This document shows, piece by piece, positions 18,906 through 28,399 of a stretch of DNA of 64,000 bases (position 1 is the stretch's first letter; each line of letters starts with the position of its first letter). Both the position numbers and the translations under genes were made by a program. The stretch spans positions 2,898,501 to 2,962,500 of the forward strand of contig CP023454.1 of NCBI GenBank assembly GCA_002356635.1, given 5' to 3'. Below the pieces are notes generated by a model. It did no database searches, was not told where the DNA came from, and saw only the letters and a list, made by a program, of their open reading frames with translations. This DNA comes from Rhodobacteraceae bacterium QY30 (GTDB taxonomy: Bacteria > Pseudomonadota > Alphaproteobacteria > Rhodobacterales > Rhodobacteraceae).

Positions 18906-19223
18906 TTGTTCCGTGCGCTTTCGCGGCTGGTGCTGATGTCCCTGTTCCTGGCCGGAAACCCCTTGCACAGCGGGGGGACGCAACCCCATGACGGACACGA
19001 ACCGGCCCATGTGATGTCCATGGCCGTGGACGACCAGAGTGATGACCGCTGCCCAACGATGGGCCATTGCGGTTCTGTCTTCGTGCTTGCGGCGCCGCAG
19101 GCTGAAGCTGTCGTGCCTTTCGCCGGGCAGCCGATGATCTGTGCCTTCCTTGACGCTGGGCCCGCTGCGGGAAGGATCGTCGACCCGTGGCAGCATCCGC
19201 CGAGGCCGCTGCGCGCTTCCTGA
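18906..19223 (+). CDS. Small exported His/Met/Cys-containing protein upstream of copA
   Basis: A 105-residue protein with a hydrophobic N-terminal signal segment (RALSRLVLMSLFLAGNP), then HDGHEPAHVMSM and CPTMGHCGSV. It starts at a TTG codon; no strong ribosome site is visible. No family is assignable with certainty. It resembles the short secreted proteins found beside copper genes (DUF2946-like). It is 93 bases upstream of copA on the same strand, so a role in periplasmic copper handling is a reasonable inference. Confidence 0.5.
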   Translation: MFRALSRLVLMSLFLAGNPLHSGGTQPHDGHEPAHVMSMAVDDQSDDRCPTMGHCGSVFVLAAPQAEAVVPFAGQPMICAFLDAGPAAGRIVDPWQHPPRPLRAS

Positions 19224-19316
19224 GGGGCCGCTGCCGACGCTCATGCGTGCAAGGGCAGTCGGCTATCCGAGGGAGTGCCCTAGGGCGCATCATGAGGCAA
19301 TTGCAGGAGACCGATC

Positions 19317-21749
19317 ATGACCCATGCAAGCGAGAAGACAGAAACCACCTACACCTGTCCGATGCACCCGGAGGTGCGCCAGCATGGCCCCGGCCGCTGT
19401 CCGATCTGCGGCATGCACCTGGTGCCGGAGGGTGAGGCATCCCCGGCCCATCCACATCCCCCATCGCATGGGTCCGGGGGCGGCGCGGTCCTTCGTGGTG
19501 TGGATCATCACAGGGTTGCGGGTGCAGCGCAGGCTTACACCCATTCCGCGACAGCGCCCCTGGGCCATGATACCGCCGCCGCTCCGGTGCCGGGCGCCCG
19601 CTATGACACCGTGCCGCCCGGCTGGGCCGGCACCGTCTACACCTGCCCGATGCACCCCGAAGTCCGCCAGACAACGCCGGGGTCCTGCCCGATCTGCGGG
19701 ATGGGGCTGGAACGCGATGCGGTCAGCGCCGCAGACGATGGCCCCAACCCCGAGCTTGTGGACTTCACCCGTCGCTTCTGGATCGGCGTGGTGTTGACCG
19801 TGCCGCTTCTGATCCTGACGATGGGACCCCTTGTCGGGCTGTCCGGCGTGCGCGAGATCTTTGGCGAACGCCCGACCATGTGGATCGAACTGATCCTTGG
19901 CACGCCGGTCGTGTTCTGGTGCGGCTGGCCGTTCCTGACGCGCGGCTGGCTGTCGTTGCGCACAAGGCAGCTCAACATGTTCAGCCTGATTGCCATGGGG
20001 GTGATCGCGGCCTGGGCGTTCAGCGTCGTGGGCGTGATCGCGCCGCAGATCTTCCCCGACGGGTTCCGCGACGAACATGGTCATGTGGGGATCTACTTCG
20101 AAGCGGCCGCGGTGATCGTGACACTGGTGCTTCTGGGCCAGGTGATGGAGCTTCAGGCCCGCGAAGGCACCGGGCGGGCGATCCGGGCGCTTCTGGACAT
20201 GGCGGCCAAGACCGCGCGGGTGATCCGGCCCGATGGCCGCGAAGAGGAAATCGCGCTGGAACAAGTGGTGGTGGGCGACATCCTGCGCGTCCGCCCGGGG
20301 GAAAAGGTCCCCGTCGATGCCGTGGTGACGGAAGGCCGGTCGTCGGTCGATGAGAGCATGATCACCGGAGAGCCGCTGCCCGTCGAAAAGGTCGCGGGCG
20401 ATGGCGTGACCGGCGCCACCATCAACGGCACGGGTGCGCTACTGGTCCGGGCGACGCGGGTGGGCGCCGATACGATGCTGAGCCAGATCGTCGAGATGGT
20501 GGCCAAGGCACAGCGGTCCCGCGCGCCAATCCAGAAATATGCCGATCAGGTTGCGGGGCTTTTCGTGCCGGCGGTGATTGCGATTGCCGTCGCGGCCTTC
20601 GTCGCCTGGGGGATCTGGGGGCCGGAGCCGGCGCTGTCCTACGGTCTTGTCGCGGCCGTCGCGGTATTGATCATTGCCTGCCCTTGCGCGCTGGGCCTTG
20701 CCACGCCCATGTCGATCATGACCGCGACGGGACGCGGCGCGCAGGCGGGGGTGCTGATCAAGAACGCCGAGGCGCTGGAGCGGTTCGAAAAGATCGATAC
20801 GCTGATCGTCGACAAGACCGGCACCCTGACCGAAGGCAAGCCGCGTCTGATCGCGGTGCTGCCCGAACCGGGCCATGACGAAGCCGAGGTGCTGCGGCTG
20901 GCCGCTTCGCTGGAGCGCGGGTCGGAACACCCGCTGGCCGAAGCAATCGTGCGGGGCGCCCAAGATCGCGGCATCGACATGGTGGCGGCCCAGGACTTTG
21001 CGGCGGTGACCGGCAAGGGCGTGCAGGGCCGGATCGAAGGCCGCACCGTGGCGCTGGGCAATGTGGCACTGGTCAGGGATCTGGGGCTGAGCGCCACCGA
21101 TCTGACAGCTCGGGCGGATGCCCGCCGCGACCAGGGCGAAACGGTGATGTTCGTGGTGATGGATGGTGCGCTTGCGGGGATGGTCTCGGTCGCGGACCCG
21201 GTCAAGGAAACCACGCCCGCCGCGCTGAAGGCGCTGCATGACCTGGGCCTGAGGATCATCATGGCCACCGGCGACAACGAACGCACCGCCCGCGCCGTGG
21301 CCGCCCGTCTGGGCATCGATGAAATCCGCGCCGACGTGCTGCCCCAGGACAAGGCCCGCATCATCGCCGAACTTCAGGCGCAGGGGCACCGCGTGGCGAT
21401 GGCGGGCGACGGCGTGAACGACGCCCCGGCGCTGGCGCAGGCCGATGTCGGCATCGCGATGGGAACCGGGGCGGACGTCGCCATCGAAAGCGCAGGCTTC
21501 ACACTGGTCAAGGGCAACCTCGACGGCATCGTCCGCGCGCGACGGCTGGCGCAGGCCACCATGTCCAACATCCGGCAGAACCTGTTCTTCGCACTGATCT
21601 ACAACGCCGCCGGAGTCCCGGTCGCCGCCGGGCTGCTTTACCCTTTCACCGGCATCCTCATCAGCCCGATCTTCGCCGCCTTCGCGATGAGCGCCTCATC
21701 TATTTCGGTGGTGCTGAATGCCTTGCGGCTGCGGGCGGCGCGGATCTGA
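19317..21749 (+). CDS. copA: Copper-translocating P-type ATPase CopA with two heavy-metal-binding domains
   Basis: An 810-residue P1B-type ATPase exporting Cu(I) across the inner membrane. It lacks a GMTCxxC HMA domain. Instead it has two short zinc-ribbon-like heavy-metal-binding domains, each YTCPMHPEV...CPICGM, at about residues 12-38 and 108-134, joined by a His-rich linker. The metal site is C455-P-C457 ([13 protein letters not shown]). The phosphorylated Asp499 is in DKTGTLT, the HP motif is SEHPLAEA and the hinge is [22 protein letters not shown] precedes the ATG. It heads a copper block; no functional cueR is seen nearby. Confidence 0.95.
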   Translation: MTHASEKTETTYTCPMHPEVRQHGPGRCPICGMHLVPEGEASPAHPHPPSHGSGGGAVLRGVDHHRVAGAAQAYTHSATAPLGHDTAAAPVPGARYDTVPPGWAGTVYTCPMHPEVRQTTPGSCPICGMGLERDAVSAADDGPNPELVDFTRRFWIGVVLTVPLLILTMGPLVGLSGVREIFGERPTMWIELILGTPVVFWCGWPFLTRGWLSLRTRQLNMFSLIAMGVIAAWAFSVVGVIAPQIFPDGFRDEHGHVGIYFEAAAVIVTLVLLGQVMELQAREGTGRAIRALLDMAAKTARVIRPDGREEEIALEQVVVGDILRVRPGEKVPVDAVVTEGRSSVDESMITGEPLPVEKVAGDGVTGATINGTGALLVRATRVGADTMLSQIVEMVAKAQRSRAPIQKYADQVAGLFVPAVIAIAVAAFVAWGIWGPEPALSYGLVAAVAVLIIACPCALGLATPMSIMTATGRGAQAGVLIKNAEALERFEKIDTLIVDKTGTLTEGKPRLIAVLPEPGHDEAEVLRLAASLERGSEHPLAEAIVRGAQDRGIDMVAAQDFAAVTGKGVQGRIEGRTVALGNVALVRDLGLSATDLTARADARRDQGETVMFVVMDGALAGMVSVADPVKETTPAALKALHDLGLRIIMATGDNERTARAVAARLGIDEIRADVLPQDKARIIAELQAQGHRVAMAGDGVNDAPALAQADVGIAMGTGADVAIESAGFTLVKGNLDGIVRARRLAQATMSNIRQNLFFALIYNAAGVPVAAGLLYPFTGILISPIFAAFAMSASSISVVLNALRLRAARI

Positions 21750-21802
21750 AAACCCGCGCGTCATTCCGGCTTGCATCGCCCCTGCCTGCGGGGGCGCCGC
21801 CG

Positions 21803-22345
21803 TCAATCGGGCAAAGAGATCTTCAGTTGATGATCCCGCTGCCGCTCTGGCCAGGTGCTTTTGATATAGGTGAGAACTGCCCTTATCTCAGCATCGCTCA
21901 GGCTGCCCGCAAATCCGGCCATGTCACTTTGGTAACCGCCTCCGACCACCGCCGCAGTGCCTTCCTTGATGATCCGGAACAGGATCTCATCGGAATGATG
22001 CCAGGTGTGGCCGCTTTCATCATGCGGCGGGGCGGGAAGCCGCCCGGAAGGCAGGCGCGAACGCCAGTCGGGCTGTCCCTTCAGGTCCGCACCGTGGCAA
22101 ACCGCGCATTTTTCCGCATAGATCAGACGGCCCTCTTTCACCACCTTTGCGGTTCCGGCGTTCTGGGAAGCAGCGCCGACAAGACGCCATCCCGCAAACC
22201 CGGCAAGGGCCAAACCTGCAAGGAACAGGCCGAACCGCAGGGGACGGCGGAGTTTGGACGGCACGGGTTGCATTGGTGTCGGCGCTTCAACGGTCAGGCG
22301 ATGACGGTTTCTTGTCAGACCTGCGACATCGGCGGCAATGGACAT
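21803..22345 (-). CDS. Membrane-anchored c-type cytochrome
   Basis: A 180-residue protein with an N-terminal anchor (residues 35-55, RPLRFGLFLAGLALAGFAGW) and one heme c site C80-AV-C83-H84. The probable Met ligand is M142 in YQSDMAGF, and the family ending DAEIRAVLTYIKSTWPE is present. Homologues occur with CopA and multicopper-oxidase genes and carry electrons at the periplasmic face. An internal Met (start at 22273) would give a shorter N-terminus. The gene converges with copA and diverges from the 22374 gene. Confidence 0.9.
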   Translation of the reverse strand: MSIAADVAGLTRNRHRLTVEAPTPMQPVPSKLRRPLRFGLFLAGLALAGFAGWRLVGAASQNAGTAKVVKEGRLIYAEKCAVCHGADLKGQPDWRSRLPSGRLPAPPHDESGHTWHHSDEILFRIIKEGTAAVVGGGYQSDMAGFAGSLSDAEIRAVLTYIKSTWPERQRDHQLKISLPD

Positions 22346-22373
22346 TCGCGTGAGCGGACCCTAGTTTTTCCGC

Positions 22374-22730
22374 ATGTTCGCACGTGTTGTCGTCCTGCTT
22401 GCCGCACTTGCCATCACCGTCATGATGACGGTGGCGCCGGCGCATGCGGCGCGCATGGGGCCGGACCCGGATCTTGTCATGCATGCCGGCGCCCGGATGC
22501 ACGACGCGGCCAGCGGGGAAACACCTTGTGACGACAAAGCCCCCTGCGCTTCGCCCGAGGCGTCCAGTTGCACCATGCTTTGCGCGGGCCTTATGCCGTA
22601 TGTAGCATCGCCAGGGGCTTCGCCGGAACGCGGGTTCCTGCCCGCCGCTCATGACCTTCCACCCGGTGCGATCATGGCTCATCGGGTGCCTGAACTGGGC
22701 CAACGGCCACCAAATCCTCGCGTCTTCTGA
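22374..22730 (+). CDS. Small secreted Cys/His/Met-containing hypothetical protein
   Basis: A 118-residue protein with a clear Sec signal peptide (MFARVVVLLAALAITVMMTV, cleavage likely after APAHA). The mature part has four Cys (CDDKAPC, CTMLC) and several Met/His. No family is recognised. It is divergent from the cytochrome gene by 28 bases and precedes the DUF411 gene, so a periplasmic metal-binding role is inferred from position and composition only. Confidence 0.6.
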   Translation: MFARVVVLLAALAITVMMTVAPAHAARMGPDPDLVMHAGARMHDAASGETPCDDKAPCASPEASSCTMLCAGLMPYVASPGASPERGFLPAAHDLPPGAIMAHRVPELGQRPPNPRVF

Positions 22731-22930
22731 TCCTGCCCGGGCCCGTCGGCCCGCGCGCGCAGGTCCATGAAGAATGGCTTCGCCGCGATTGCGATCCTTC
22801 TGGTTGTGGTCGATGGCGGACGTGCCCACGGTTTCCACCTGTCCACGCGCTTATGCCACGCCTTCCGTGCAGACCGTCTCTTCATGCCTCGCGCCTTCTG
22901 ATGACGAACTCCATGAAACGAGGTTTCACG

Positions 22931-23416
22931 ATGAAGAATGCACACAATATCAGTCGCCGCTCCGTTCTGGCGGCAGCGGGGGCGTTTTCCCTGCTGATGG
23001 CGACAACGGCCTTGGCCCAGCCAAAGGCGCTGCCCCTGATCAAGGTCACCAAAAGCCCCTCTTGCGGCTGCTGCGGCGGCTGGATCGACCATATCAAGGC
23101 CGCGGGGTTCCCGGTCGAGGTGGTGGACGATCCTGACATGGACAGCGTCAAGCAAAGGCTTGGCGTCCCGGCCGATCTGGCGTCCTGCCACACGGCCGAG
23201 GTCGACGGATATGTGGTCGAAGGGCATGTTCCCGCCGCGGCCATCCAGCGCCTTCTGTCCGAACGGCCTGCCGCGACGGGGCTGGCCGCCCCCGGAATGC
23301 CCGCCGGTTCCCCCGGCATGGATTTCCCGGGCGTCGATCCAGAGCCCTTCGATGTGGTCCTGTTCGGGAAGACCACCCGGCCCTTCGGGCGCTTCCGCGG
23401 CGCGCAGGAAATCTGA
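22931..23416 (+). CDS. DUF411 domain metal-binding protein, Tat-exported
   Basis: A 161-residue protein with a twin-arginine signal (SRRSVLAAAGAFSLL). The DUF411 domain begins LPLIKVTKSPSCGCCGGWID, where the CGCC motif is the likely metal or thiol site, and continues DLASCHTAEVDGYVVEGHVP. DUF411 proteins (CopG/YcnJ-context type) accompany copper and silver resistance genes. The start at 22931 is preferred; an in-frame ATG at 22913 adds six residues. It is part of the copper block between the small secreted protein and the DUF305 fusion. Confidence 0.88.
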   Translation: MKNAHNISRRSVLAAAGAFSLLMATTALAQPKALPLIKVTKSPSCGCCGGWIDHIKAAGFPVEVVDDPDMDSVKQRLGVPADLASCHTAEVDGYVVEGHVPAAAIQRLLSERPAATGLAAPGMPAGSPGMDFPGVDPEPFDVVLFGKTTRPFGRFRGAQEI

Positions 23417-23534
23417 CGCCCACCCGCGCGCACTTCGCAAGGGGCAGGAGACGCCCCCGAGTGCGCATTCAGTAACAGCCCCGGGACGCCGCTGGACGAT
23501 CGTCCGATAGCGCCTGAAACCAAGGGAAAAACCA

Positions 23535-25097
23535 ATGAACCGCACCGCAATCGCTTTCTCCATCGGGTTGCTCACCGGACTGCCGGGCCTTGCCCTGGCC
23601 CAAGGCCAACATGACGGCCACCACCCGGAAACGCCCCCCTTAAAAGCGCCAAAGACGCAGTCCCCTGGAGGGGGAATGCCCGGGATGGACGCCATGATGC
23701 CCGCGCAGTGCCAGGCGATGATGAAGGCCATGTCGCCTGACTGCATGACCGCGATGCAGCAGATGATGAACGGCGGGACGATGCAGGGGATGATGGGGGG
23801 AATGATGGGGGCGACCGCTCACGCCGCACCCCCGAAGGCGGCGCTTGCCGCCCCCGCCCGCGCCTATGTCGATGCGATGGACAAGATGCACGCCCCGATG
23901 ATGGACGGGGTGATGGCCGAGGATGCAGATGTTGGCTTCGTCCGGGGCATGATCCCGCACCATCAGGGTGCGATCGACATGGCCAGGATCGTGCAGCAAT
24001 ACGGCGACGACCCCCAGACCAAGGCCTGGGCCGCGCAGATCATCGCGGCGCAGGAACGCGAGATCGCGGAAATGCAGGCCTGGCTTGCAGCGAATGCCAA
24101 TGCCAGCGCGTCGTCGCCGGGGGCCTTGGGTCAGACGGGCGGCACCGTTTACTCCGCCAACGAAGGCGGCAATTCGATCAGCGCCATCACGTTGAATACC
24201 GACGCCGTTGATACGGTCATGCTGCCGATCGCGCCTCACAATGTCGATCTGTCACCGGACGGCGAATACCTGTTGTCCGTCGGAGACCCCGCTACCCACG
24301 GCACCGAAGGCTCCGGCGATCACGGGCATGGCGCTGAAGGCGCGGCGGAAGGTCAGCTTGCCATCCTTGATCCGCTGAACCTCCAGGCGCCGCCGAAGGT
24401 GGTGGCAGTTGGATCGCACCCGGCCCATGTTGTCGCGGACCGGAATGGCCGGGCCTATGTCACGCTGGCCGGCGCGGATGAGGTGGCGGTCGTCGACCTT
24501 GCCGAGGCCAAGGTCATCCAGCGCATCACGACCGGCAAATACCCCCACGGCTTGCGTCTCAGCCCCGATGGGACCCAGCTTTATGTCGCCACCGTCGAAG
24601 AAGGTGCAGTGTCCGTGATTGAGACGGCAACGCTGACCGAAACCGCGCGCATTCCTGTTGGCAAGGCTCCGGTCCAGGTCGGGTTTACGCCTTCCGGTGC
24701 GCAGGTCTATGTTTCGCTTCGGGATGAAAACCGGGTGGCGGTGATCGACACCGCTTCGCGCGAAGTGACCAACCGCATCGACGTGGGGCCGAACCCGATC
24801 CAGATGATCGCCACCCCGGATGGCGCCTTTGTCTATGTCGCCAACCAGGGCACCGACACCAATCCCAACAACACGGTATCGGTGATCGACACCGCCACCC
24901 GCCAGGTGGTGAAGACCCTGACCACCGGCAGCGGCGCGCATGGCGTTTCGGTATCGGGTGACGGAGCTTATGTGTTTATCACCAACATCGCCGATGACAG
25001 CGTTTCCGTGATCGACACCGCCCGCCAAGAGGTCGTCAGCACCGTGCAGGTCGGCGATCGTCCGAACGGCATCGTCTACGGCACCCACAAGCGCTGA
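23535..25097 (+). CDS. Exported DUF305 / YncE-type beta-propeller fusion protein
   Basis: A 520-residue protein. A Sec signal peptide (residues 1-22, ending ALAQG) is followed by a Met-rich stretch at about 48-92 ([30 protein letters not shown]). The DUF305 domain at about 105-185 contains the metal-site helix [17 protein letters not shown] 40-residue-repeat beta-propeller of YncE type spans about 200-515 ([42 protein letters not shown]). DUF305 proteins such as CopM bind copper and silver. The propeller fusion is unusual. AAGGG precedes the ATG. Confidence 0.9.
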   Translation: MNRTAIAFSIGLLTGLPGLALAQGQHDGHHPETPPLKAPKTQSPGGGMPGMDAMMPAQCQAMMKAMSPDCMTAMQQMMNGGTMQGMMGGMMGATAHAAPPKAALAAPARAYVDAMDKMHAPMMDGVMAEDADVGFVRGMIPHHQGAIDMARIVQQYGDDPQTKAWAAQIIAAQEREIAEMQAWLAANANASASSPGALGQTGGTVYSANEGGNSISAITLNTDAVDTVMLPIAPHNVDLSPDGEYLLSVGDPATHGTEGSGDHGHGAEGAAEGQLAILDPLNLQAPPKVVAVGSHPAHVVADRNGRAYVTLAGADEVAVVDLAEAKVIQRITTGKYPHGLRLSPDGTQLYVATVEEGAVSVIETATLTETARIPVGKAPVQVGFTPSGAQVYVSLRDENRVAVIDTASREVTNRIDVGPNPIQMIATPDGAFVYVANQGTDTNPNNTVSVIDTATRQVVKTLTTGSGAHGVSVSGDGAYVFITNIADDSVSVIDTARQEVVSTVQVGDRPNGIVYGTHKR

Positions 25098-25135
25098 ACT
25101 GGATCGGCGCCGGAATGCGCTCCCGGCGCCGATGA

Positions 25136-25430
25136 TCAGCGGCAACGCCGATCCATCGCCAATGAGAGGAGCATGTTGGGGCTCAGCCCTCCCATGCTGG
25201 CGGTGGTGTTGAAAGACTGCGCCACCAAGACGAAGGCGGCACCAGCGGCATCATGCCCGTCGACGGTCCGCGCGAAGTCGGCCAAGGCGTCGGCCGGTCG
25301 ATCTGGTCGATGTCCTCGGCATCGACGTCGACCAGCAGGCGCTGCCGCTCCGTTCCCGGGCGTCGGAAGGCCGGGATCGTGCGAAAGGGGGATGCTCGGG
25401 CTTGATCTTCGCCGCGATTTGAACCGGCAT
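25136..25430 (-). pseudogene. Unidentified small gene remnant with two frameshifts
   Basis: On the minus strand MPVQIAAKIKPEH, then FRRPGTERQRLLVDVDAEDI, then ADALADFARTVDGHDAAGAA to LLSLAMDRRCR can be read in three successive frames. Each part has coding-like composition. I do not recognise the family. The 520-bp gap between the copper block and nspC contains nothing else I can support. Confidence 0.35.
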
Positions 25431-25619
25431 TCGCCCCCCCTTATTTCCCTCCCTCGGTGTCGCGCCCGCAGGTGGCATCGCTGGCGCGGACACAGCATCC
25501 GGCTGCTCCCCTGCACCGGTTGGAATCCTTCCTCCGGCTTCCAGGTATCTCTCGCGTCTTGTGCCCGAACCCTCACCGCCCTATAGGGGCGTTTTCGGTT
25601 GCCGCACCGGGGGGGAGCC

Positions 25620-26717
25620 ATGATTCAGACGCCCTTTTACCTGATCGACAAGGCGAAGCTTCTTCGCAACATGCAGATCATCGACCGCCTGCGCGCCGGA
25701 TCAGGCGCCAAGGCGCTGCTTGCGCTGAAATGTTTCGCCACCTGGTCAGCCTTCGATCTGATGCGCGAACACATGGATGGCACCACGTCATCGTCGCTTT
25801 ACGAACTGCGGCTGGGCCGTGAAAAGTTCGGCAAGGAAACCCACGCCTATTCCGTCGCCTGGGCCGACCACGAAATTGCCGAAGCCGTGGGCTATGCCGA
25901 CAAGATCATCTTCAACTCCATCGGCCAGCTGGAACGGTTCGGCAACCAGTCGGCGCATATCGAACGCGGGCTGCGGCTGAACCCCCGGTTTTCGACCAGC
26001 GGCTTTGATCTGGCCGATCCGGCGCGGCCGTTTTCGCGGCTGGGCGAATGGGACGCAGAGAAGATCATGGGCGTGATCGACCGGATCAGCGGTTTCATGA
26101 TCCACTACAATTGCGAAAACGCCGATTTCGATCTGTTTGATACCCAGCTTGGCCGGATCGAGGACGAGTTCGGCGCGCTTCTTCAAAAGGTCAAATGGGT
26201 GAGCCTTGGCGGAGGCATCCATTTCACCGGCGAAGGATATCCCGTCGACAGGCTTGCCGCGCGGCTGAAGGCCTTTGCCGAACGCTTCGGAATTCAGGTC
26301 TATCTGGAACCCGGTGAAGCGGCGATCACCAATTCGACCACGCTGGAAGTGACGGTTCTGGATCTTCTGGACAACGGAAAGAAGCTCGCCATCGTGGATT
26401 CGTCGATCGAGGCGCATATGCTTGACCTGCTGATCTACCGCATCCCGGCGAAGATCGCCCCTGATGAAGGCTCGCATGACTACATGATCTGCGGCAAAAG
26501 CTGCCTTGCGGGCGATATCTTCGGGGAATTCAAGTTCCCGGCGCCGCTGAACGTCGGCGATCGCATCTCGGTTCAGGATGCGGCCGGTTACACAATGGTC
26601 AAGAAGAACTGGTTCAATGGCGTGAACATGCCGTCGATCGCCATCCGCGAACTGGACGGATCAATCCGGCTGGTGCGCGAATTCGGCTATGACGACTACG
26701 CCTCCAGCCTGTCCTGA
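25620..26717 (+). CDS. nspC: Carboxynorspermidine decarboxylase
   Basis: A 365-residue PLP-dependent fold-III (alanine-racemase-like barrel) enzyme that decarboxylates carboxynorspermidine or carboxyspermidine. The PLP lysine lies near KALLALKCFATWS, and the glycine-rich phosphate loop is WVSLGGGIHFTGEGYP. The late CGKSCLAGDIFGEF motif holds the active-site Cys of the family. The ATG at 25620 follows GGGGGAG. It is 33 bases upstream of its partner dehydrogenase, the standard two-gene polyamine operon of many bacteria lacking the S-adenosylmethionine route. Confidence 0.95.
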   Translation: MIQTPFYLIDKAKLLRNMQIIDRLRAGSGAKALLALKCFATWSAFDLMREHMDGTTSSSLYELRLGREKFGKETHAYSVAWADHEIAEAVGYADKIIFNSIGQLERFGNQSAHIERGLRLNPRFSTSGFDLADPARPFSRLGEWDAEKIMGVIDRISGFMIHYNCENADFDLFDTQLGRIEDEFGALLQKVKWVSLGGGIHFTGEGYPVDRLAARLKAFAERFGIQVYLEPGEAAITNSTTLEVTVLDLLDNGKKLAIVDSSIEAHMLDLLIYRIPAKIAPDEGSHDYMICGKSCLAGDIFGEFKFPAPLNVGDRISVQDAAGYTMVKKNWFNGVNMPSIAIRELDGSIRLVREFGYDDYASSLS

Positions 26718-26750
26718 TCTGGACAGCGCTCACCCGAAGGAGAAATTCCG

Positions 26751-27992
26751 ATGAAACGGAACGTGTTGATCATCGGCGCCGGCGGCGTCGCGCAGGTGGT
26801 GGCGCATAAGTGCGCGCAGAACAATGACCTGCTGGGCGATCTGCATATTGCCAGCCGCACGAAGGCCAAATGCGATGCGATCATCGCCAGCGTCCATGAA
26901 AAGCGCGCGATGAAGGTCGCGGGCACGTTCGAGGCGCATGCCGTGGACGCGATGGACACCGGCGCCGTCGCCGCGCTGATCCGCCAGACGGGGGCGCAGA
27001 TCGTCATCAACGTCGGATCGTCTTTCGTGAACATGACCGTGCTTCAGGCCTGCATCGAAACAGGTGTCGCCTATATGGACACCGCCATCCACGAAGACCC
27101 GAAAAAGATCTGCGAAACCCCGCCCTGGTATGGCAACTACGAATGGCAGCGGCGCGAGGCCTGTGAAAAGGCCGGTGTCACCGCGATCCTGGGCATCGGC
27201 TTCGATCCCGGCGTGGTGAACGCCTATGCCCGGCTGGCGGCGGACGATTACCTGGACCGCATCGACAGCATCGACATCGTCGACATCAATGCCGGATCGC
27301 ACGGCCGCTGGTTCTCGACCAACTTCGACCCGGAAATCAACTTCCGCGAATTCACCGGCACGGTCTATTCTTGGCAGAAGGGCAAGTGGCAAGAGAACGC
27401 GATGTTCGAGGTCGGCAAGACCTTTGACCTTCCCGTTGTCGGCCCGCAGAAGGCCTACCTGACCGGCCATGACGAGGTTCATTCCCTTTCCGCACGCTTC
27501 CCGGATGCGGATGTGCGCTTCTGGATGGGCTTTGGCGATCATTACATCAACGTCTTCACGGTGCTGAAGAACCTTGGCCTTCTGTCCGAAAAGCCCGTCC
27601 GCACCGCCGAGGGGCTGGAGGTCGTGCCGTTGAAGGTGGTGAAAGCCGTGCTTCCCGATCCTTCAAGCCTGGCGCCCGACTATGTGGGCAAGACCTGCAT
27701 CGGTGACATCGTGCGCGGCATGAAGGACGGCAAGCCGACCGAGGTGTTCATCTACAACGTCGCCGACCACAAGGAAGCCTATGAGGAAGTCGGCTCGCAG
27801 GGCATTTCCTACACGGCCGGGGTTCCGCCGGTCGCTGCGGCGATCCTGATCGCCAACGGTACATGGGACGTGAGGGAAATGGTCAATGTCGAGGACCTGG
27901 ACCCCAAGCCTTTCCTCGACCTCCTGAACCATATGGGTCTGCCGACGCGTCTCTGCGATGAGCATGGGGACCGTGCTCTGGATTTCTCGTAA
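26751..27992 (+). CDS. Carboxynorspermidine synthase (saccharopine-dehydrogenase family)
   Basis: A 413-residue NAD(P)H-dependent enzyme that condenses aspartate semialdehyde with a diamine to form carboxy(nor)spermidine, the substrate of NspC. The N-terminal Rossmann fold has VLIIGAGGVAQVVAHKCAQN. The catalytic core resembles Lys1 but contains the CANSDH features GFDPGVVNAYARLAADDY and SIDIVDINAGSHGRWFSTNF. AAGGAG precedes the ATG. The downstream ABC-importer operon converges on it. Confidence 0.94.
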   Translation: MKRNVLIIGAGGVAQVVAHKCAQNNDLLGDLHIASRTKAKCDAIIASVHEKRAMKVAGTFEAHAVDAMDTGAVAALIRQTGAQIVINVGSSFVNMTVLQACIETGVAYMDTAIHEDPKKICETPPWYGNYEWQRREACEKAGVTAILGIGFDPGVVNAYARLAADDYLDRIDSIDIVDINAGSHGRWFSTNFDPEINFREFTGTVYSWQKGKWQENAMFEVGKTFDLPVVGPQKAYLTGHDEVHSLSARFPDADVRFWMGFGDHYINVFTVLKNLGLLSEKPVRTAEGLEVVPLKVVKAVLPDPSSLAPDYVGKTCIGDIVRGMKDGKPTEVFIYNVADHKEAYEEVGSQGISYTAGVPPVAAAILIANGTWDVREMVNVEDLDPKPFLDLLNHMGLPTRLCDEHGDRALDFS

Positions 27993-28137
27993 CCCTGCGG
28001 GGAGGCCGGCGTAGACATCACGGGGTTCGCTGCTGCTTGCCTGTTCTTGCGGGGGCTTCCGAGATCCAGCGCAAGGAGGTCCCTTCCTTGCTTACGAGAT
28101 CAAGGTCCCTTGCGCAGTTCAGTCGAGGCGCAGATCT

Positions 28138-28392
28138 TTATTGATCTGGGCGCTTCAGCCAGAACATCATGGCCCGGACCGCGGTTCGAAACCGTTCCAG
28201 AAAGGCGGAAGGCACGAAATCCACCCCGTCGATCTGCTCCTGGCTCAGGCCGCCAAGTGTTAACGTCAATAATGTCGGGTCAAGCTTGCGTTGCGCATTG
28301 TCCAGTGCAAGTGGGGCCAACCGGCCCACGAAAGGCCCGAACAGGAACTGCGGTCGTCCGTCCCCGAGGTGTTCCGACATCTTGTGCTGCAT
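28138..28392 (-). CDS. Small hypothetical protein at the end of the importer operon
   Basis: An 84-residue protein (MQHKMSEHLGDGRPQFLFGP ... AVRAMMFWLKRPDQ) starting seven bases after the ATP-binding gene's stop codon, with GAGG upstream. It is therefore translated as the last gene of the transporter operon. It has no signal peptide or membrane helix and no recognised family. Tight spacing argues that it is real and linked to transport or to the imported substrate. Confidence 0.55.
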   Translation of the reverse strand: MQHKMSEHLGDGRPQFLFGPFVGRLAPLALDNAQRKLDPTLLTLTLGGLSQEQIDGVDFVPSAFLERFRTAVRAMMFWLKRPDQ

Positions 28393-28399
28393 GACATCC

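Noticed and set aside
21777-21796. CGCCCC/GGGGCG hairpin between copA and the cytochrome gene as a terminator
   Set aside because: The stem is short and neither strand has a T-run; it is left uncalled.
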